Positions 1-10,085 are shown, counted from the first letter of the stretch. The stretch is 64,000 nt of DNA from Rhodobacterales bacterium 32-67-9 (GCA_002280515.1 NCEA01000018.1:1-64000), one strand, 5' to 3'. The notes: generated by a model not told the origin, from the letters alone. Program-made: numbers and translations.

Positions 1-300
1 AGTCGGGTGCATCCCTTCGCGGGCGCGGCCTATGCGACGTCGAAAGCGGCGCTGAAGGCGTTGACTCGCGAAATGGCGCATGATTTCGGCCCGCTCGGGG
101 TCCGCGTCAACGCCATCGCGCCGGGCGAGGTCGAAACCGCGATCCTGTCGCCGGGCACCGAAAAGATCGTGGCGGGGTTGCCGCTCCGCCGCCTCGGCCG
201 GCCTTCGGAGGTGGCCGACGTGATCTGGTTCCTCTGCTCGGACCAGTCGAGCTATGTCACCGGCACCGAGATCGAGGTGAACGCGGGTCAGCACGTCTGA
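1..300 (+). CDS. SDR-family oxidoreductase, C-terminal part (5' end outside window)
   Basis: The reading frame is open from the first base, so the gene starts upstream. The visible 99 residues hold the second half of a classical short-chain dehydrogenase/reductase: the active-site Tyr-x-x-x-Lys (YATSK), the following helix, the RVNAIAPGEVET segment that usually follows it, and the closing VTGTEIEVNAGQ segment, which matches the common VTGxxxxVDGG end. NAD(P)H-dependent reduction or oxidation of a carbonyl/alcohol is the family role; the substrate cannot be read from this fragment. It converges on yihA across a GC hairpin. The internal GTG at 7 is not the start. Confidence 0.85.
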   Translation, partial: SRVHPFAGAAYATSKAALKALTREMAHDFGPLGVRVNAIAPGEVETAILSPGTEKIVAGLPLRRLGRPSEVADVIWFLCSDQSSYVTGTEIEVNAGQHV

Positions 301-328
301 CGATTTCGGCCGCGAGGCGGCCGATCCG

Positions 329-351
329 CCGGGGAGGCGCTGCCTCCCCGG
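329..351. terminator. GC hairpin between convergent genes (Rhodobacteraceae-type repeat)
   Basis: A perfect 10-bp stem (CCGGGGAGGC / GCCTCCCCGG) with loop GCT, followed on the plus strand by GGACCCCTCCGAGGTATTTTCG. It lies between the stops of two convergent genes and probably ends transcription from both sides. The arrangement hairpin + GGACCCC + TATTT recurs at 58166, which suggests a dispersed element rather than a one-off terminator. Confidence 0.6.
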
Positions 352-390
352 ACCCCTCCGAGGTATTTTCGAACAGAAGAAGGGAAGGGG

Positions 391-1041
391 CTATTCGAGG
401 CCGGCGATGATGGCGCGGAGCGTCTCGACCCCGTCGCCCTTTTCGGACGAGGTGACGACGATCTCGGGATAGGCGGCGGGATGCTTTTGCAAGGCGGCGC
501 GCACCTGCGCCAGGATTGCCCCGTGTTCGGAGGCCTTGATCTTGTCGGCCTTGGTCAGGACGACCTGGAAGGTCACGGCCGAGCGGTCGAGCAGGGTCAG
601 GATCTCCTCGTCCACCGCCTTGATGCCGTGGCGCATGTCGATGAGCACGAAGGCTCGGCGCAGGGTGGAGCGGCCGGCGAGGTAGGCCTTGAGGAGCCGT
701 TGCCATTTCGCGACGACCGCGACGGGGGCTTCGGCGAAGCCGTAGCCGGGCAGGTCGACGAGGTAGTGGCTGTCGCCGGCGGTGAAGTAGTTGATCTCCT
801 GCGTGCGGCCGGGCGTGTTCGACGCGCGGGCGAGCGCCTTGCGGCCGGTGAGCGCGTTGATGAGCGAGGATTTGCCGACATTCGAGCGGCCGGCGAAACA
901 GACTTCGAGCCGGTCGGCGGGCGGCAGGCCGTCCATCGCGACCACGCCCTTGAGAAAATCGACGGGGCCCGCGAACATCAGCCGGCCGGCTTCGCGGGCG
1001 GCCGTTTCCGGTTCGGGCGCGAGCGGAAAGGGGACGGTCAC
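391..1041 (-). CDS. yihA: ribosome biogenesis GTP-binding protein YihA/YsxC (EngB)
   Basis: A small GTPase needed for assembly of the large ribosomal subunit in bacteria. The 216-residue protein shows all G motifs: G1 GRSNVGKSS, the T of TPGRTQ (G2), DLPGYG (G3), TKAD (G4) and SSEKGDG (G5). The start is the GTG whose last bases overlap the MOSC gene stop (GTGA), so translation is probably coupled to it. A longer open frame upstream is only the MOSC gene read in another frame. Length is normal for the family. It is the last gene of the yidC-MOSC-yihA run. Confidence 0.95.
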   Translation of the reverse strand: MTVPFPLAPEPETAAREAGRLMFAGPVDFLKGVVAMDGLPPADRLEVCFAGRSNVGKSSLINALTGRKALARASNTPGRTQEINYFTAGDSHYLVDLPGYGFAEAPVAVVAKWQRLLKAYLAGRSTLRRAFVLIDMRHGIKAVDEEILTLLDRSAVTFQVVLTKADKIKASEHGAILAQVRAALQKHPAAYPEIVVTSSEKGDGVETLRAIIAGLE

Positions 1042-1793
1042 GGCAACAGCTCCGCCGCGTCGCCGGCCGCGACGGTTCCCCCTTCGATCACCCGGGCATA
1101 GACGCCGAAGTCCTGGTCGCCGTGCAGCGCCCGGAGCGCGGTCAGCGTATCGGCGTCGCGCGCGCCGGTCGCCGGGTTGGCCGTGGTGGCGAGGCAGCGC
1201 GCCTTCGGCTCGACGATGTCGAGAACGGCCGTCCCGAGGCGCATACGGCGCCCGATCCAGCCGCGTTCCTCGAACGGCTTGGCGCCTTCGATCCAGAAAT
1301 TCGCCCGCCAGCGCAAGGGTGAGAGGTCGAGCCCCATATGCTCGCCAAGCGCGCGGTTCGAGGCGAGCGAGATGAGCGAGACCGACGGATAGTCGGTATC
1401 GGTCATGCCGCGGTCCGGCACGGAATAGATCCGGGCCGGCTGGGCGCGGTCCTGAGGGCTGATCGGGCGCACCCACTCGAGGAAGCGGGCGGCATCCTCG
1501 GGGTCGTCGGGGCGAAAGGCGATCTCCGGAAGTTCCGGGTGCCGCAACGTCAAAATCCCCGTCGCCTCGTCCAGATGCGCGTTGATCGCCATCAGCTTCG
1601 GCGCTTTCGAGCCGCGCGAGAAGTTCTGGCAGGCGGCCCACGCGCCTTCGGTGATCTTCGCCGCCTCGTGCGCCACCGCCCAGTGCCGGTCCCAGGGCAG
1701 GCCCTGTCCCGGCGTCAGCGTTACCGAGGCGAGCGCCTCCCGCCCGTGGGACTTCAGCGGGTGCCGCTGGATGGAGGCGACCGTCGGCGTCAC
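1038..1793 (-). CDS. MOSC-domain protein
   Basis: A 251-residue MOSC-type protein (molybdenum cofactor sulfurase C-terminal domain family), probably a sulfur- or Moco-binding protein of unknown partner. It has an N-terminal beta-barrel part ([15 protein letters not shown]), the [13 protein letters not shown] segment typical of the domain, and the conserved cysteine in [10 protein letters not shown] that in the family carries persulfide sulfur. The GTG start overlaps the yidC stop by four bases (GTGA) and its own stop overlaps yihA the same way, so the three genes form a tightly coupled operon. This gene commonly sits between yidC and yihA in Rhodobacteraceae, from general knowledge. Confidence 0.85.
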   Translation of the reverse strand: MTPTVASIQRHPLKSHGREALASVTLTPGQGLPWDRHWAVAHEAAKITEGAWAACQNFSRGSKAPKLMAINAHLDEATGILTLRHPELPEIAFRPDDPEDAARFLEWVRPISPQDRAQPARIYSVPDRGMTDTDYPSVSLISLASNRALGEHMGLDLSPLRWRANFWIEGAKPFEERGWIGRRMRLGTAVLDIVEPKARCLATTANPATGARDADTLTALRALHGDQDFGVYARVIEGGTVAAGDAAELLP

Positions 1794-3661
1794 TTCGCCG
1801 CCGTCTTGTCGCGCTTGAAGCCGCTCTTGATATTGCTGAAGAGGTCTGGCCGTTTCCCGTGCATCGACATGATCGTGTACTGCTGGAGGAAGGTGATCGT
1901 GTTGTTGGTGATCCAGTAGAGCACGAGGCCGGAGGCGAACGATCCCAGCATGAACATGAAGATCCACGGCATCCAGGCGAAGATCGCCTGCTGGGTCGGA
2001 TCGGTCGGTGCGGGGTTCAGCTTCTGCTGGAACCACATCGAGATGCCGAGGAGGATCGGCAGCACGCCGAGCGAGAAGATGAAGAAGATCGAGCCCGGCT
2101 CAGGCGTGGCATAGGGCAGGAGGCCGAATAGGTTGAGGATCGAGGACGGATCGGGCGCCGACAGGTCGCGAATCCAGCCGAACCAGGGCGCGTGGTAGAG
2201 CTCGATCGTGACGTAGATCACCTTGTAGAGCGAGAAGAAGATCGGGATCTGGATCAGGATCGGCAGGCAGCCCGAGGCCGGGTTGACCTTGTTCTTCTTG
2301 TAAAGCTCCATCATGCCCTGCTGAAGCTTCTGCCGGTCCTCTCCCGCGCTTTCCTTCAGCTTCTCCATCTCAGGCTGCAACTCCTTCATCTTCGCCATCG
2401 AGACGTAGGATTTGCGCGCCAGCGGGAAGACGAGAAGTTTGATGATGAAGGTCAGCGCGATGATCGCGAAGCCCATGTTCCCGATCGCGCCACGCAGCCA
2501 GTGCAGGACGCGGAACATCGGCTTGGTCAGGATGAAGAACCAGCCCCAGTCGATCGACTCGACGAAGTTCTTCACCTGTGGGCGGTTCGGATCGACCTTC
2601 TTGCCGAACAGCCGGTCGATCCAGTCGGGATCGTTCTCGTAATACTTGATCGCGGCCCATTCCTTGGCGCCCGCGAAAAGCATCGTCGGCACCTCGACGC
2701 TGGCTCCGGCCGCGACCTCTTGCACGGGCAGGCGTGTCTCGGCCTGGTAGATGTCGCCGCTTTCGACGTATTTCACCACCGAGGTGAAGGGCGAGCCGGG
2801 CTGGGGGACCAGCGTCGTCATCCAGTAGGCGTCGGTAAAGCCGATCCAGCCGTCATGGGCGATGGACTTGGTTTCCGCCTGGCCCTCGCCCGGAAGGGCG
2901 TCGATCTTCGGGATGGCGGAATATTTCAGGTCGCCCAACTCGCCATCGGTTTCACGGATGAGGCCCTCGTGGCGGACATAGGCGCGGGTCGCCTCGGGGA
3001 TGCCGTGGCGCACGACCATGCCGTAGGGGGCCAGTCGGACCGCCGCGCCGGTCTGGTTTTCCACCGATTGCAGAAGGGTGAACATGTAGTTCTCGTCGAC
3101 CGAGATCGTGCGGTGGAAGATCAGGCCGTTGCCGTTGTCCCAGCGCAGCTTGACCGGCTTGCCGGGCGACAGGGTCGTGCCCTCCTCAAGCGTCCAGAGC
3201 GTGCGGGCGCCGGGCACCGCGTCGGGCGCGAGGCCACCGGCGGGTTGCCAGCCGTAAACGGTGTAATAGGGCAGGGCGGCATTCTCGACTGCGCCGCCGA
3301 CCGGCGAGAGGAGCCGAACATCGGGGGAACCGGCGTCGAGCGAGACCTTGTAGTCCTTCAGGCTGAGGTCATCGAGGCGCCCGCCGAGAAGCGAGATGGA
3401 GCCGGTCAGCCGCGGGGTGTCGATCGAAACGCGCGGGGCTGCGGCAATCTCTGCCGCAGCGGCATCGACGGCGGGGGCCGCTGTTGCCGGGGCCTCGACG
3501 CTGCCGACCGCCGGGGCGGTCACATCGGCGCTCTGGGTGGTCGCGGTCGGCGCGTTGGGGTCCGTCGCCGGCTCGGGCGGCGGAAAGAGCGTGAACCAGA
3601 TCAGGATCACGAGGAACGACAGCACCGTCGCCAGTATGAGATTCTTGTTCTGATCGTCCAT
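1790..3661 (-). CDS. yidC: membrane protein insertase YidC
   Basis: Inserts and folds inner-membrane proteins, alone or with SecYEG. The 623 residues match the Gram-negative form: an N-terminal transmembrane helix ([17 protein letters not shown], about residues 10-27), an Ala/Pro/Thr-rich linker, a large periplasmic beta domain to about residue 370, then the conserved core with the Arg-containing helix ([11 protein letters not shown]), a charged coiled cytoplasmic loop ([15 protein letters not shown]), [16 protein letters not shown], and the last helices ending in LVLYWITNN. The C-terminus is basic, as expected for ribosome contact. The rest of the usual rpmH-rnpA-yidD group is about 4 kb upstream, separated by three other genes. 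Confidence 0.97.
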   Translation of the reverse strand: MDDQNKNLILATVLSFLVILIWFTLFPPPEPATDPNAPTATTQSADVTAPAVGSVEAPATAAPAVDAAAAEIAAAPRVSIDTPRLTGSISLLGGRLDDLSLKDYKVSLDAGSPDVRLLSPVGGAVENAALPYYTVYGWQPAGGLAPDAVPGARTLWTLEEGTTLSPGKPVKLRWDNGNGLIFHRTISVDENYMFTLLQSVENQTGAAVRLAPYGMVVRHGIPEATRAYVRHEGLIRETDGELGDLKYSAIPKIDALPGEGQAETKSIAHDGWIGFTDAYWMTTLVPQPGSPFTSVVKYVESGDIYQAETRLPVQEVAAGASVEVPTMLFAGAKEWAAIKYYENDPDWIDRLFGKKVDPNRPQVKNFVESIDWGWFFILTKPMFRVLHWLRGAIGNMGFAIIALTFIIKLLVFPLARKSYVSMAKMKELQPEMEKLKESAGEDRQKLQQGMMELYKKNKVNPASGCLPILIQIPIFFSLYKVIYVTIELYHAPWFGWIRDLSAPDPSSILNLFGLLPYATPEPGSIFFIFSLGVLPILLGISMWFQQKLNPAPTDPTQQAIFAWMPWIFMFMLGSFASGLVLYWITNNTITFLQQYTIMSMHGKRPDLFSNIKSGFKRDKTAAK

Positions 3662-3883
3662 GAGGGACTTACCACCCGTCCTGCCGAAGTCAGCGCAGGT
3701 TCAACAGAACGGGCAACGAAAGGTCAAGCGGTTTTCCGGGGAGCAGGGGGAGGCGCGCTTTCTGCTGGGGGCCTTTGCTACCCTGTCCCGCCTGGGTCGG
3801 CCGGGCGAGCGGTGCTGTGCGAATGCCGGCGCGCGACCGGGGTTGACCCGGTCCTTTCCGTGCCGGCGTGGCCCCGTCGCGGG

Positions 3884-5422
3884 TCAGCCGGCCCGTCGGG
3901 CAAGCCCCGGCGTGGCCTCAAGCTTGGCGCGGTGCTTTCTCTGCCAGTCCTCGGTCGCAGCAAGCGGCATCGGACGGGCGATGGCGAAGCCCTGCACATG
4001 GGTGCAGCCGAGTTGTGCGAGAAGCGCGTGTTCGCCGATCGTCTCGACCCCCTCCGCCAGGGTCTGGATCCCGAGACGCTCCGCCATCGACAGGATCGCC
4101 GCGACCATGCGCTGCTGCGACTGATCGGTGTCGACCCGAGTCACGTAGGACCGGTCGATCTTGATCCGTCCGACCGCGAAGCGGCGGATCGAGGTCAGCG
4201 AGGCGTGCCCAGTGCCGAAATCGTCGAGATCTATGCCGCAGCCGAGTTTCGCGAGCGCAGTGATGTTGTGGACGATGACGTCGTTGTCGGTCTCGGCGAC
4301 GACGGATTCCAGGATTTCGACTGTCAGCCGGTCAGGGGTCAGATCGAACCGGTCGAGTTCCCATTTCAGCTTGGCGGCAAGGTTCGGATTACGCAGTTCG
4401 GGCCCCGAGAAATTGACCGAGATCGCCGGCACGCGCAGCGCGGCGCGGTCCCAGCCGCAAAGCGCCGCCAGCGACTGGCCGAGGATAATTTCGCCGAGAC
4501 GTTCGCCGAGGCCGGCCGACAGGATCGCCGGCAGGAAATCGCCCGGTGTCAACACGCCACGCTGGGGATGCTGCCAGCGCGCCAGTGCCTCGAACCCGAC
4601 AACATCACCGGTATCGGTGGAGAGCTGCGGCTGGAAATAGGCGACGATTTCACCGTTTTCGAGCGCGACTTCGACCTGGTCGCGCAATTCGTCGCGTTCG
4701 GTCGCGGCGCGGGCGATGTCGGCCGAGAAGGCGCGGATGCCGCCCGGCCCGTTGCGCCGCGCATCCTCGTAGGCGAGGCCCGCGGCCTCGTAGACGCTTG
4801 TCCCGTTGCGCTCGGGTGCGCGGCCGGTCAGGCAGAAGCCGACCGAAGCGGAGACATAGACTGTCATCGCGTCGATGCTGAAGGGCTCGCCCACCGCCGC
4901 TTTGAGCCGTCCCGCGATCTGGATGACCGCCTCCAGATCCATGCGCCGCGCCGGCGCCAGGGCGATGGCGAACCGCGGGCCGTCGATGCGACCCAGCACG
5001 TCGCGTTCGCGCACTACACCGGACAGTCGTTCGCCAAGCTTGGCAAGAGTCTTGTCATAGGCGTCGTGACCATAGGTCTCGATCAGCTTCTGCGGGTCGT
5101 CGAGTCCGATGACGAGGCAGGCGGAACTGCGCCCGGTATCCTCCTGCGTCTCGTACGCGCGGTCGAGCGCGGCGATCACGAGATTGCGGGGCGGCACCGG
5201 ACCTTCGGTGTCGCGCGCGTCGAAGGCCGCCTCTGCCGTTGCGGTGCGGCGGTTCTGCGCGAGCAAGGCCAGCGGAACCCCTGCGACCGCGGTGATGATC
5301 GCGCCCTTCGGACCGAACCACAGCAGGGCGAGGGCCAGCGCCGGATAAAGTGCGAGGAATTCCGGCCTGAGCAGGCGCAGAGATTCGCGGTGCAGAACGG
5401 CAGCGATTTCTTGCCGGACCAT
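3884..5422 (-). CDS. EAL-domain protein with degenerate GGDEF domain
   Basis: Predicted cyclic-di-GMP phosphodiesterase of 512 residues. One or two hydrophobic segments near the N-terminus (about 20-55) should anchor it in the inner membrane. A GGDEF-like domain follows (about 90-240), but the signature is replaced by IDGPRF, so it should not make c-di-GMP. The C-terminal EAL domain (about 250-500) is intact: FEALARW, the Asn of VNFSGPELRN, EILESV, the DDFGTG loop, KIDRSYV and AEGVET, which together supply the metal ligands and general base. It lies alone on the minus strand between yidC and ttcA, with about 220 bp to yidC. Confidence 0.9.
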   Translation of the reverse strand: MVRQEIAAVLHRESLRLLRPEFLALYPALALALLWFGPKGAIITAVAGVPLALLAQNRRTATAEAAFDARDTEGPVPPRNLVIAALDRAYETQEDTGRSSACLVIGLDDPQKLIETYGHDAYDKTLAKLGERLSGVVRERDVLGRIDGPRFAIALAPARRMDLEAVIQIAGRLKAAVGEPFSIDAMTVYVSASVGFCLTGRAPERNGTSVYEAAGLAYEDARRNGPGGIRAFSADIARAATERDELRDQVEVALENGEIVAYFQPQLSTDTGDVVGFEALARWQHPQRGVLTPGDFLPAILSAGLGERLGEIILGQSLAALCGWDRAALRVPAISVNFSGPELRNPNLAAKLKWELDRFDLTPDRLTVEILESVVAETDNDVIVHNITALAKLGCGIDLDDFGTGHASLTSIRRFAVGRIKIDRSYVTRVDTDQSQQRMVAAILSMAERLGIQTLAEGVETIGEHALLAQLGCTHVQGFAIARPMPLAATEDWQRKHRAKLEATPGLARRAG

Positions 5423-5497
5423 GGCAGACCCCTTCGTGTGCGGGCCGCATCCCTGGCCCCGTCATCCGAACGCTAGGGGCTTCACATGACCGGGAGG

Positions 5498-6391
5498 TTA
5501 ATCGTCATCCGCCGAGAGGCGTGGAATTTGACTAAAATCCGCGCCGCTTGCCGTCCCGGTGGCGAGCCCGGCGAAGTCGAAGAGCTTGGGGTCGAGGAGG
5601 TGCGACGGTCGGGCGTTCATCAGGGCGCGGAACATCACCTGCCGACGGCCGGGACTGCGCGCCTCCCAGCCATCGAGGATCTGCTTGACCTGCTGGCGCT
5701 GGAGCCCGTCCTGCGAGCCGCAGAGGTCGCAAGGAATGATCGGGTAGTTCATCGCGCGCGCGAATTTCTCGCAATCCGCCTCGGCCACGAAGGCAAGCGG
5801 GCGGTAGAGGAAAAGATCGCCGTCCTCGTTCACCAGCTTCGGCGGCATGGTGGCGAGGCGCCCGCCATGAAAGAGGTTCATGAAGAACGTCTCGAGGATA
5901 TCGTCGCGGTGATGGCCGAGCACCACGGCCGAACAGCCCTCTTCCCGCGCGATGCGGTAGAGGTTGCCGCGCCGGAGCCGCGAGCAGAGCGAGCACATCG
6001 TGCCGCCGGGCGCGATCTTGTCGGTGACGATGGAATAGGTGTCGGCATATTCGATCCGGTGTTCGACGCCCATCTTCGTCAGGAACTCCGGCAGCACCGT
6101 TGCCGGGAAACCCGGCTGGCCCTGATCGAGGTTGCAGGCGAGAAGATCGACCGGGAGAAGCCCGCGCCACTTCAACTCGTGCAGCACGGCCAGCAGGGTA
6201 TAGCTGTCCTTGCCACCCGAAAGACACACCAACCAGCGCGCGCCGCGTTCGATCATCCCATAGGCGTCGATCGCCTCGCGCACCTCGCGCACGAGCCGTT
6301 TGCGGAGTTTGCGGAACTCCGTTGTCGTCGGTGCGCCATGGAACAGCGGGTGTATATCATCAAGGTCGTCGAGCATGTTCACGCCATACAA
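5498..6391 (-). CDS. ttcA: tRNA 2-thiocytidine(32) synthetase TtcA
   Basis: ATP-dependent thiolation of cytidine 32 in certain tRNAs, carried out by an iron-sulfur enzyme of the PP-loop superfamily. The 297-residue protein has the PP-loop SGGKDS, the CSLC pair and a further Cys pair CDLCGSQDG; these cysteines hold the Fe-S cluster in the family. [16 protein letters not shown] is also characteristic. The first ATG gives MYGVNML; a start five codons later (MLDDLDD) is possible. The downstream neighbour on the same strand is the EAL gene (75 bp gap). tRNA-Arg(ACG), a known substrate class of TtcA, is encoded in this window at 10124; this proximity may be chance. Confidence 0.95.
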   Translation of the reverse strand: MYGVNMLDDLDDIHPLFHGAPTTTEFRKLRKRLVREVREAIDAYGMIERGARWLVCLSGGKDSYTLLAVLHELKWRGLLPVDLLACNLDQGQPGFPATVLPEFLTKMGVEHRIEYADTYSIVTDKIAPGGTMCSLCSRLRRGNLYRIAREEGCSAVVLGHHRDDILETFFMNLFHGGRLATMPPKLVNEDGDLFLYRPLAFVAEADCEKFARAMNYPIIPCDLCGSQDGLQRQQVKQILDGWEARSPGRRQVMFRALMNARPSHLLDPKLFDFAGLATGTASGADFSQIPRLSADDD

Positions 6392-6420
6392 GAGCGCCGC
6401 GCCGTCAGCAAGTTGCCCAA

Positions 6421-7473
6421 TCAGAGCGGACGGTCCGCCAAGTGCCGGAGGCGGTTGAGGCTGGGTGCTACGTCACCGATGCAGCGGGCGACCCAGTCCG
6501 GATCGTAATAGCTGTCGAGGTAACGCCGGCCACTGTCGCACATCAGTGTCACGATGGAGCCTTGCCGGCCCGCCGCCATCATCTCCTGCGCGACGATGAG
6601 CGCACCCCAGAGGTTGGTGCCGGTTGATGCCCCCGCCTTGCGGCCGATGATCTCGTCCAGCCAGAGGATCGCCGCGACGCTGGCGGTATCGGGCACCTGG
6701 ATCATCCGGTCAATGACATCGTGCTGGAACGACGCCTCGACCTTCGGCCGCCCGATCCCCTCGATCCGGCTCGAACAGGCGCGGCGGAGCGTCATGTCGC
6801 CGGTCCGGTAGCTGTCGTAGAAGACCGAGTTTTCCGGATCGACCACGATCAGTTCGGTCGGGTGGCTGCAATAACGGATGTAGCGGCCGAGCGTGGCAGA
6901 GGTGCCGCCAGTGCCGGCGCTCATCACGATGGCGGAGGGGACCGGGTGCGGTTCGCGTGACATCTGGCTGAAGATGCTGTCGGCGATGTTGTTGTTGCCG
7001 CGCCAGTCGGTCGCGCGTTCCGCATAGGTGAACTGGTCCATGAAATGGCCGCCGAGCTTTTCGGCGAGGGCCACGGCCGCATCGTGCATCTCGGGGGCGC
7101 TGTCGACGAAGTGGCACTGGCCGCCGTAGAACTCGATCAACTCGATCTTGCTGCGCGCGGTGGTCTTCGGCATCACCGCGATGAACGGGAGGCCGAGCAT
7201 CCGGGCGAAATAGGCCTCCGAGACCGCGGTGCTGCCCGAGGACGCCTCGACCACCGGGCGGCCTTCCTTCAGCTTGCCGTTGCAGAGCGCGTAAAGAAAG
7301 AGCGACCGCGCGAGGCGATGCTTGAGGCTGCCGGTCGGATGGGTGCTTTCGTCCTTGAGGTAGATGTCGACGCACGTGATCCCCGGTACGTCGAGCCGGA
7401 AGAGATGGGTATCGGCCGAGCGTTGGAAATCCGCCTCGATTCTGGCGATCGCCTCGTTCATCCAGCTGCGCAT
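6421..7473 (-). CDS. PLP-dependent cysteine synthase / desulfhydrase family protein
   Basis: A fold-type II PLP enzyme of 350 residues. The PLP lysine is in [11 protein letters not shown], the phosphate loop is in [12 protein letters not shown], and [19 protein letters not shown] is the substrate-carboxylate loop with the family's S-S-G-S-T pattern. The likely chemistry is beta-replacement or beta-elimination on a cysteine- or serine-type substrate. The C-terminal tail [13 protein letters not shown] matches the group annotated as PLP-dependent cysteine synthase family rather than CysK/CysM. I chose the ATG at 7473 because a GGAGG box precedes it by five bases; the frame extends further upstream without support. 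It sits 29 bp from ttcA, so a sulfur-supply link is plausible but not shown. Confidence 0.85.
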   Translation of the reverse strand: MRSWMNEAIARIEADFQRSADTHLFRLDVPGITCVDIYLKDESTHPTGSLKHRLARSLFLYALCNGKLKEGRPVVEASSGSTAVSEAYFARMLGLPFIAVMPKTTARSKIELIEFYGGQCHFVDSAPEMHDAAVALAEKLGGHFMDQFTYAERATDWRGNNNIADSIFSQMSREPHPVPSAIVMSAGTGGTSATLGRYIRYCSHPTELIVVDPENSVFYDSYRTGDMTLRRACSSRIEGIGRPKVEASFQHDVIDRMIQVPDTASVAAILWLDEIIGRKAGASTGTNLWGALIVAQEMMAAGRQGSIVTLMCDSGRRYLDSYYDPDWVARCIGDVAPSLNRLRHLADRPL

Positions 7474-7537
7474 CCGGTTCCTCCCGTCGTTCCACGGCCC
7501 TTGGTCGCCCAGGACGGTCGTCGCCGCAAGTCCCGTA

Positions 7538-7768
7538 TCAGCGCTTGCGCTCGGGCACCGGATCGTAACCGTGGCCGCCGAGCGGATGACAGCGCGCAAT
7601 GCGGCGCGCGGCCAGCCAGCCGCCCTTGACCGCGCCGTGCTTTTCAAGCGCCTCGAGCGCATAGGCCGAGCAGGTCGGCTGATAGCGGCAGCCATGCCCG
7701 ACCCAGGGGCTGAGGACGAGCCGGTAGGCGCGGACGGGCAGGGCGACGATGTGGGCGAGGGGGGTCAT
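7538..7768 (-). CDS. yidD: membrane protein insertion efficiency factor YidD
   Basis: A 76-residue YidD protein with the family core [27 protein letters not shown] and the [12 protein letters not shown] ending. YidD is a small membrane-associated protein that improves YidC-dependent insertion. Its start overlaps the rnpA stop by four bases, so it is translated from the rpmH-rnpA-yidD transcript. yidC usually comes next; here the next gene on this strand is the PLP enzyme 64 bp away. Confidence 0.95.
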   Translation of the reverse strand: MTPLAHIVALPVRAYRLVLSPWVGHGCRYQPTCSAYALEALEKHGAVKGGWLAARRIARCHPLGGHGYDPVPERKR

Positions 7769-8184
7769 GGCTTGTCCGCGTGGATGCGTTCGAGCGCCCG
7801 GACGAGATCGGCCTGAAGATCCGCGAAGTCGCGTGTCGCCGTCGCCCCGGGGCGCCCGACAAGGACATAATCCCAGCCGGGGCGCCCGTGAAGGGGAATG
7901 ACCATCCGCGCGATCTCTCGCAGGCGCCTTTTGGCGCGATTTCGGGCCACCGCGTTGCCGAGTTTCTTCGAGCAGGTGTAGCCGACGCGGATTGCGTCGG
8001 GTTGCGGCTCGTCCTCCCGGCGGCGGCGCGCCTGAAGAAGGAAGCCCGCCGCTCCCTGCCGCCGCGCCTGTGCCGCCCGCAGGAAGTCGGCGCGCTTGGC
8101 GAGCGTCAGGAAAACGGAAACCGCCGGAGGCGGTTCCGTGCCCCGGCCATCCTGGCCTTGCACGGTCGCCTCCGGCGGTGTCAT
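7765..8184 (-). CDS. rnpA: ribonuclease P protein component RnpA
   Basis: Protein subunit of RNase P, which matures the 5' ends of tRNAs. The 139 residues carry the signature basic helix [13 protein letters not shown] and the earlier [11 protein letters not shown] strand, with the hydrophobic start [15 protein letters not shown]. The first 20 or so residues are a Pro/Gly/Glu-rich extension before the conserved domain, so a later start is possible, but no better one is seen. It lies just downstream of rpmH and overlaps yidD. Confidence 0.95.
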   Translation of the reverse strand: MTPPEATVQGQDGRGTEPPPAVSVFLTLAKRADFLRAAQARRQGAAGFLLQARRRREDEPQPDAIRVGYTCSKKLGNAVARNRAKRRLREIARMVIPLHGRPGWDYVLVGRPGATATRDFADLQADLVRALERIHADKP

Positions 8185-8207
8185 CTCAGGTGCCTGTGTC
8201 TTCGGCC

Positions 8208-8342
8208 TCAGGCCGAAAGAACCCTGCGGCCCTTCGCGCGGCGCGCGTTAAGCACCTTGCGGCCGCCCTTGGTCGCCATGCGGGCACGGAAGCCGTGCCG
8301 GCGGGCGCGAACAAGGTTCGACGGTTGGAACGTGCGCTTCAT
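8208..8342 (-). CDS. rpmH: 50S ribosomal protein L34
   Basis: A 44-residue basic protein starting [19 protein letters not shown] and ending [11 protein letters not shown], which is the complete, near-invariant L34 sequence. It is the first gene of the rpmH-rnpA-yidD group, with a good minus-strand promoter upstream at 8412-8440. It is too short for a simple length cut-off but certain by sequence. Confidence 0.97.
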   Translation of the reverse strand: MKRTFQPSNLVRARRHGFRARMATKGGRKVLNARRAKGRRVLSA

Positions 8343-8411
8343 CGCTTCAACTCCGGGTTCGGGCAGCCCAAACCCTTGAGGATTCGAAGGCCGCTGTCAT
8401 TCGAAGCCCGG

Positions 8412-8440
8412 CTATTAGACGGGCCTGTCGATCAAGTCAA
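8412..8440 (-). promoter_or_regulatory. probable sigma-70 promoter of rpmH-rnpA-yidD
   Basis: On the minus strand TTGACT (8440-8435) and TAATAG (8417-8412) are separated by exactly 17 bases. The -10 ends 69 bp before the rpmH start codon. The rest of this 241-bp stretch before the histidine kinase frame holds no other gene I can support. Confidence 0.65.
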
Positions 8441-8631
8441 CTCATCGAAGTCGGGTTTTTTCGCCCATTCGCGGCCGCCCCGCCCCGCCACAACGGCGAA
8501 TTTCCCGGCGCCTCGACGCTAGAACGCCCGAAGGTGGTTTAACTGACGCCGCCAAGTGCCTATTCTCTGCTGCAACCTGTGGCATGGCAACGGGCGGGGC
8601 GGCGGCGAAGCGCGCCATCGGGGATGGAATT

Positions 8632-10044
8632 TTGAAGCTCTTCAATTCACTGTCCGGTCGGTTCCTGCTTCTGACCATGCTCTTCGTCATGCTGGCCGAA
8701 GTGCTGATCTTCGTGCCCTCGGTCGCGCGCTTCCGCGAGGACTACATCCTGTCGCGTCTGGAACGCGCGCAAATCGCCTCGCTCGCTCTTCTGGCCACCG
8801 ACGAGATGATCGACGAGACGCTGGAGAAGGAGCTTCTCGCCAACGCGGAGGTCTACAACGTCGTCCTGCGCCGCGACGAGGTGCGCCAGCTCGTCCTTTC
8901 CTCGCCGATCCCGGCGCCGATCTATCGCAGCTACGACCTGCGCGAGGCGCCGGCGTGGGAACTGATCATCGACGCGGTTGCCTGCCTCGTCGATCCAGAG
9001 GACCGGGTGATCCGGGTGATCGGCGACCCAGTGAAACAGGCAGGCCTCCTGATCGAGGCGACTATGGCCACGGCACCGCTTCGCGCCGCAATGATCGACT
9101 ACGGGCTGCGGATTCTCGGCCTTTCGGCGGTGATCTCGGTGGTGACGGCGGTGCTGCTCTTCCTCGCCGTTCAGCGGCTTCTGGTGATGCCGATCCGCCG
9201 GGTCGTCAATCACATGAGCGCCTATGCCGAGGCGCCCGAGGATGCCCGGCGCGTCATCGATCCGCAGGCCCGCGTCGCGGAACTGCGCGATGCCGAGGAG
9301 GCGCTGCAAAGCATGCAGCGCCAGCTGACCGGCGCCCTGCGCCAGAAGGAGCGTCTGGCCCAGCTTGGCGAGGGCGTCGCCAAGGTCAGCCACGACCTGC
9401 GCAACATCCTCACCACCGCGCAGCTTCTCGCCGACCGGATGGAGCGGAGCGACGACCCGATGGTCAAGCGGGCGGCGCCGAAACTCGTCGGTTCGATCAG
9501 CCGCGCGGTCGGTTTGTGCGAATCCACGCTCGCCTTCGGCAAGGCCGAAGAGCCGCCGCCGGCTCTCACCCGCTTCATGTTGTCGGCCCTTGTCCGCGAC
9601 GTGGTGGAGGGCGAGAAGCTGAGCGCCGGGTCGGCGGAACTGGAATTCGTCACCGACATTCCCGGATCGCTGTCGATCCGTGCCGATCAGGAGCAGTTGC
9701 ACCGGGTGCTGACGAACCTCGTGCGCAATGCGCGTCAGGCGATCGAGGCGACGCACAAGCCGGGCACGATCGAGATCGGCGCCGGAGAGGAGGATCAGGG
9801 CTGGTGGCTCCGGGTCGGCGATACCGGCCCCGGCCTGCCGGAACGCGCGCGCGACCATCTGTTCCAGCCGTTCCAGGGCGGGTTCCGCAAGGGCGGGACC
9901 GGGCTCGGCCTTGCCATTGCCGCCGAACTGGTGCGGGGCCACGGCGGGCGGCTTGAACTCCTGAGGAGCGATTCCGACGGCACGGAATTCGTCATTCACC
10001 TGCCGCGCGAACTGATCGCGCCCGAGGCGGCGCACCCGGCCTGA
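8632..10044 (+). CDS. two-component sensor histidine kinase, membrane bound
   Basis: A membrane sensor with a first transmembrane helix (RFLLLTMLFVMLAEVLIFV), a periplasmic sensing loop of about 130 residues, a second helix (LSAVISVVTAVLLFLAV) and a HAMP-like linker. The kinase core follows: phospho-acceptor His in VSHDLRN, N box NLVRNARQAI, G1 DTGPGLP and G2 GGTGLGLAIA. The open frame extends to an ATG at 8584; I favour the TTG at 8632, which puts the first helix close to the N-terminus and follows GGGGATGGA, but the start is uncertain. No response regulator is adjacent, so its partner must be elsewhere. Confidence 0.85.
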   Translation: MKLFNSLSGRFLLLTMLFVMLAEVLIFVPSVARFREDYILSRLERAQIASLALLATDEMIDETLEKELLANAEVYNVVLRRDEVRQLVLSSPIPAPIYRSYDLREAPAWELIIDAVACLVDPEDRVIRVIGDPVKQAGLLIEATMATAPLRAAMIDYGLRILGLSAVISVVTAVLLFLAVQRLLVMPIRRVVNHMSAYAEAPEDARRVIDPQARVAELRDAEEALQSMQRQLTGALRQKERLAQLGEGVAKVSHDLRNILTTAQLLADRMERSDDPMVKRAAPKLVGSISRAVGLCESTLAFGKAEEPPPALTRFMLSALVRDVVEGEKLSAGSAELEFVTDIPGSLSIRADQEQLHRVLTNLVRNARQAIEATHKPGTIEIGAGEEDQGWWLRVGDTGPGLPERARDHLFQPFQGGFRKGGTGLGLAIAAELVRGHGGRLELLRSDSDGTEFVIHLPRELIAPEAAHPA

Positions 10045-10085
10045 CATCCGCGCGGACACCGCAGGCCCGGCCGCCGGTTTTGCCC

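Noticed and set aside
2192..5476. A 1094-codon open frame on the plus strand opposite yidC and the EAL gene
   Set aside because: It is antisense to two clear genes, has no recognisable domain, and results from the high GC at third codon positions.
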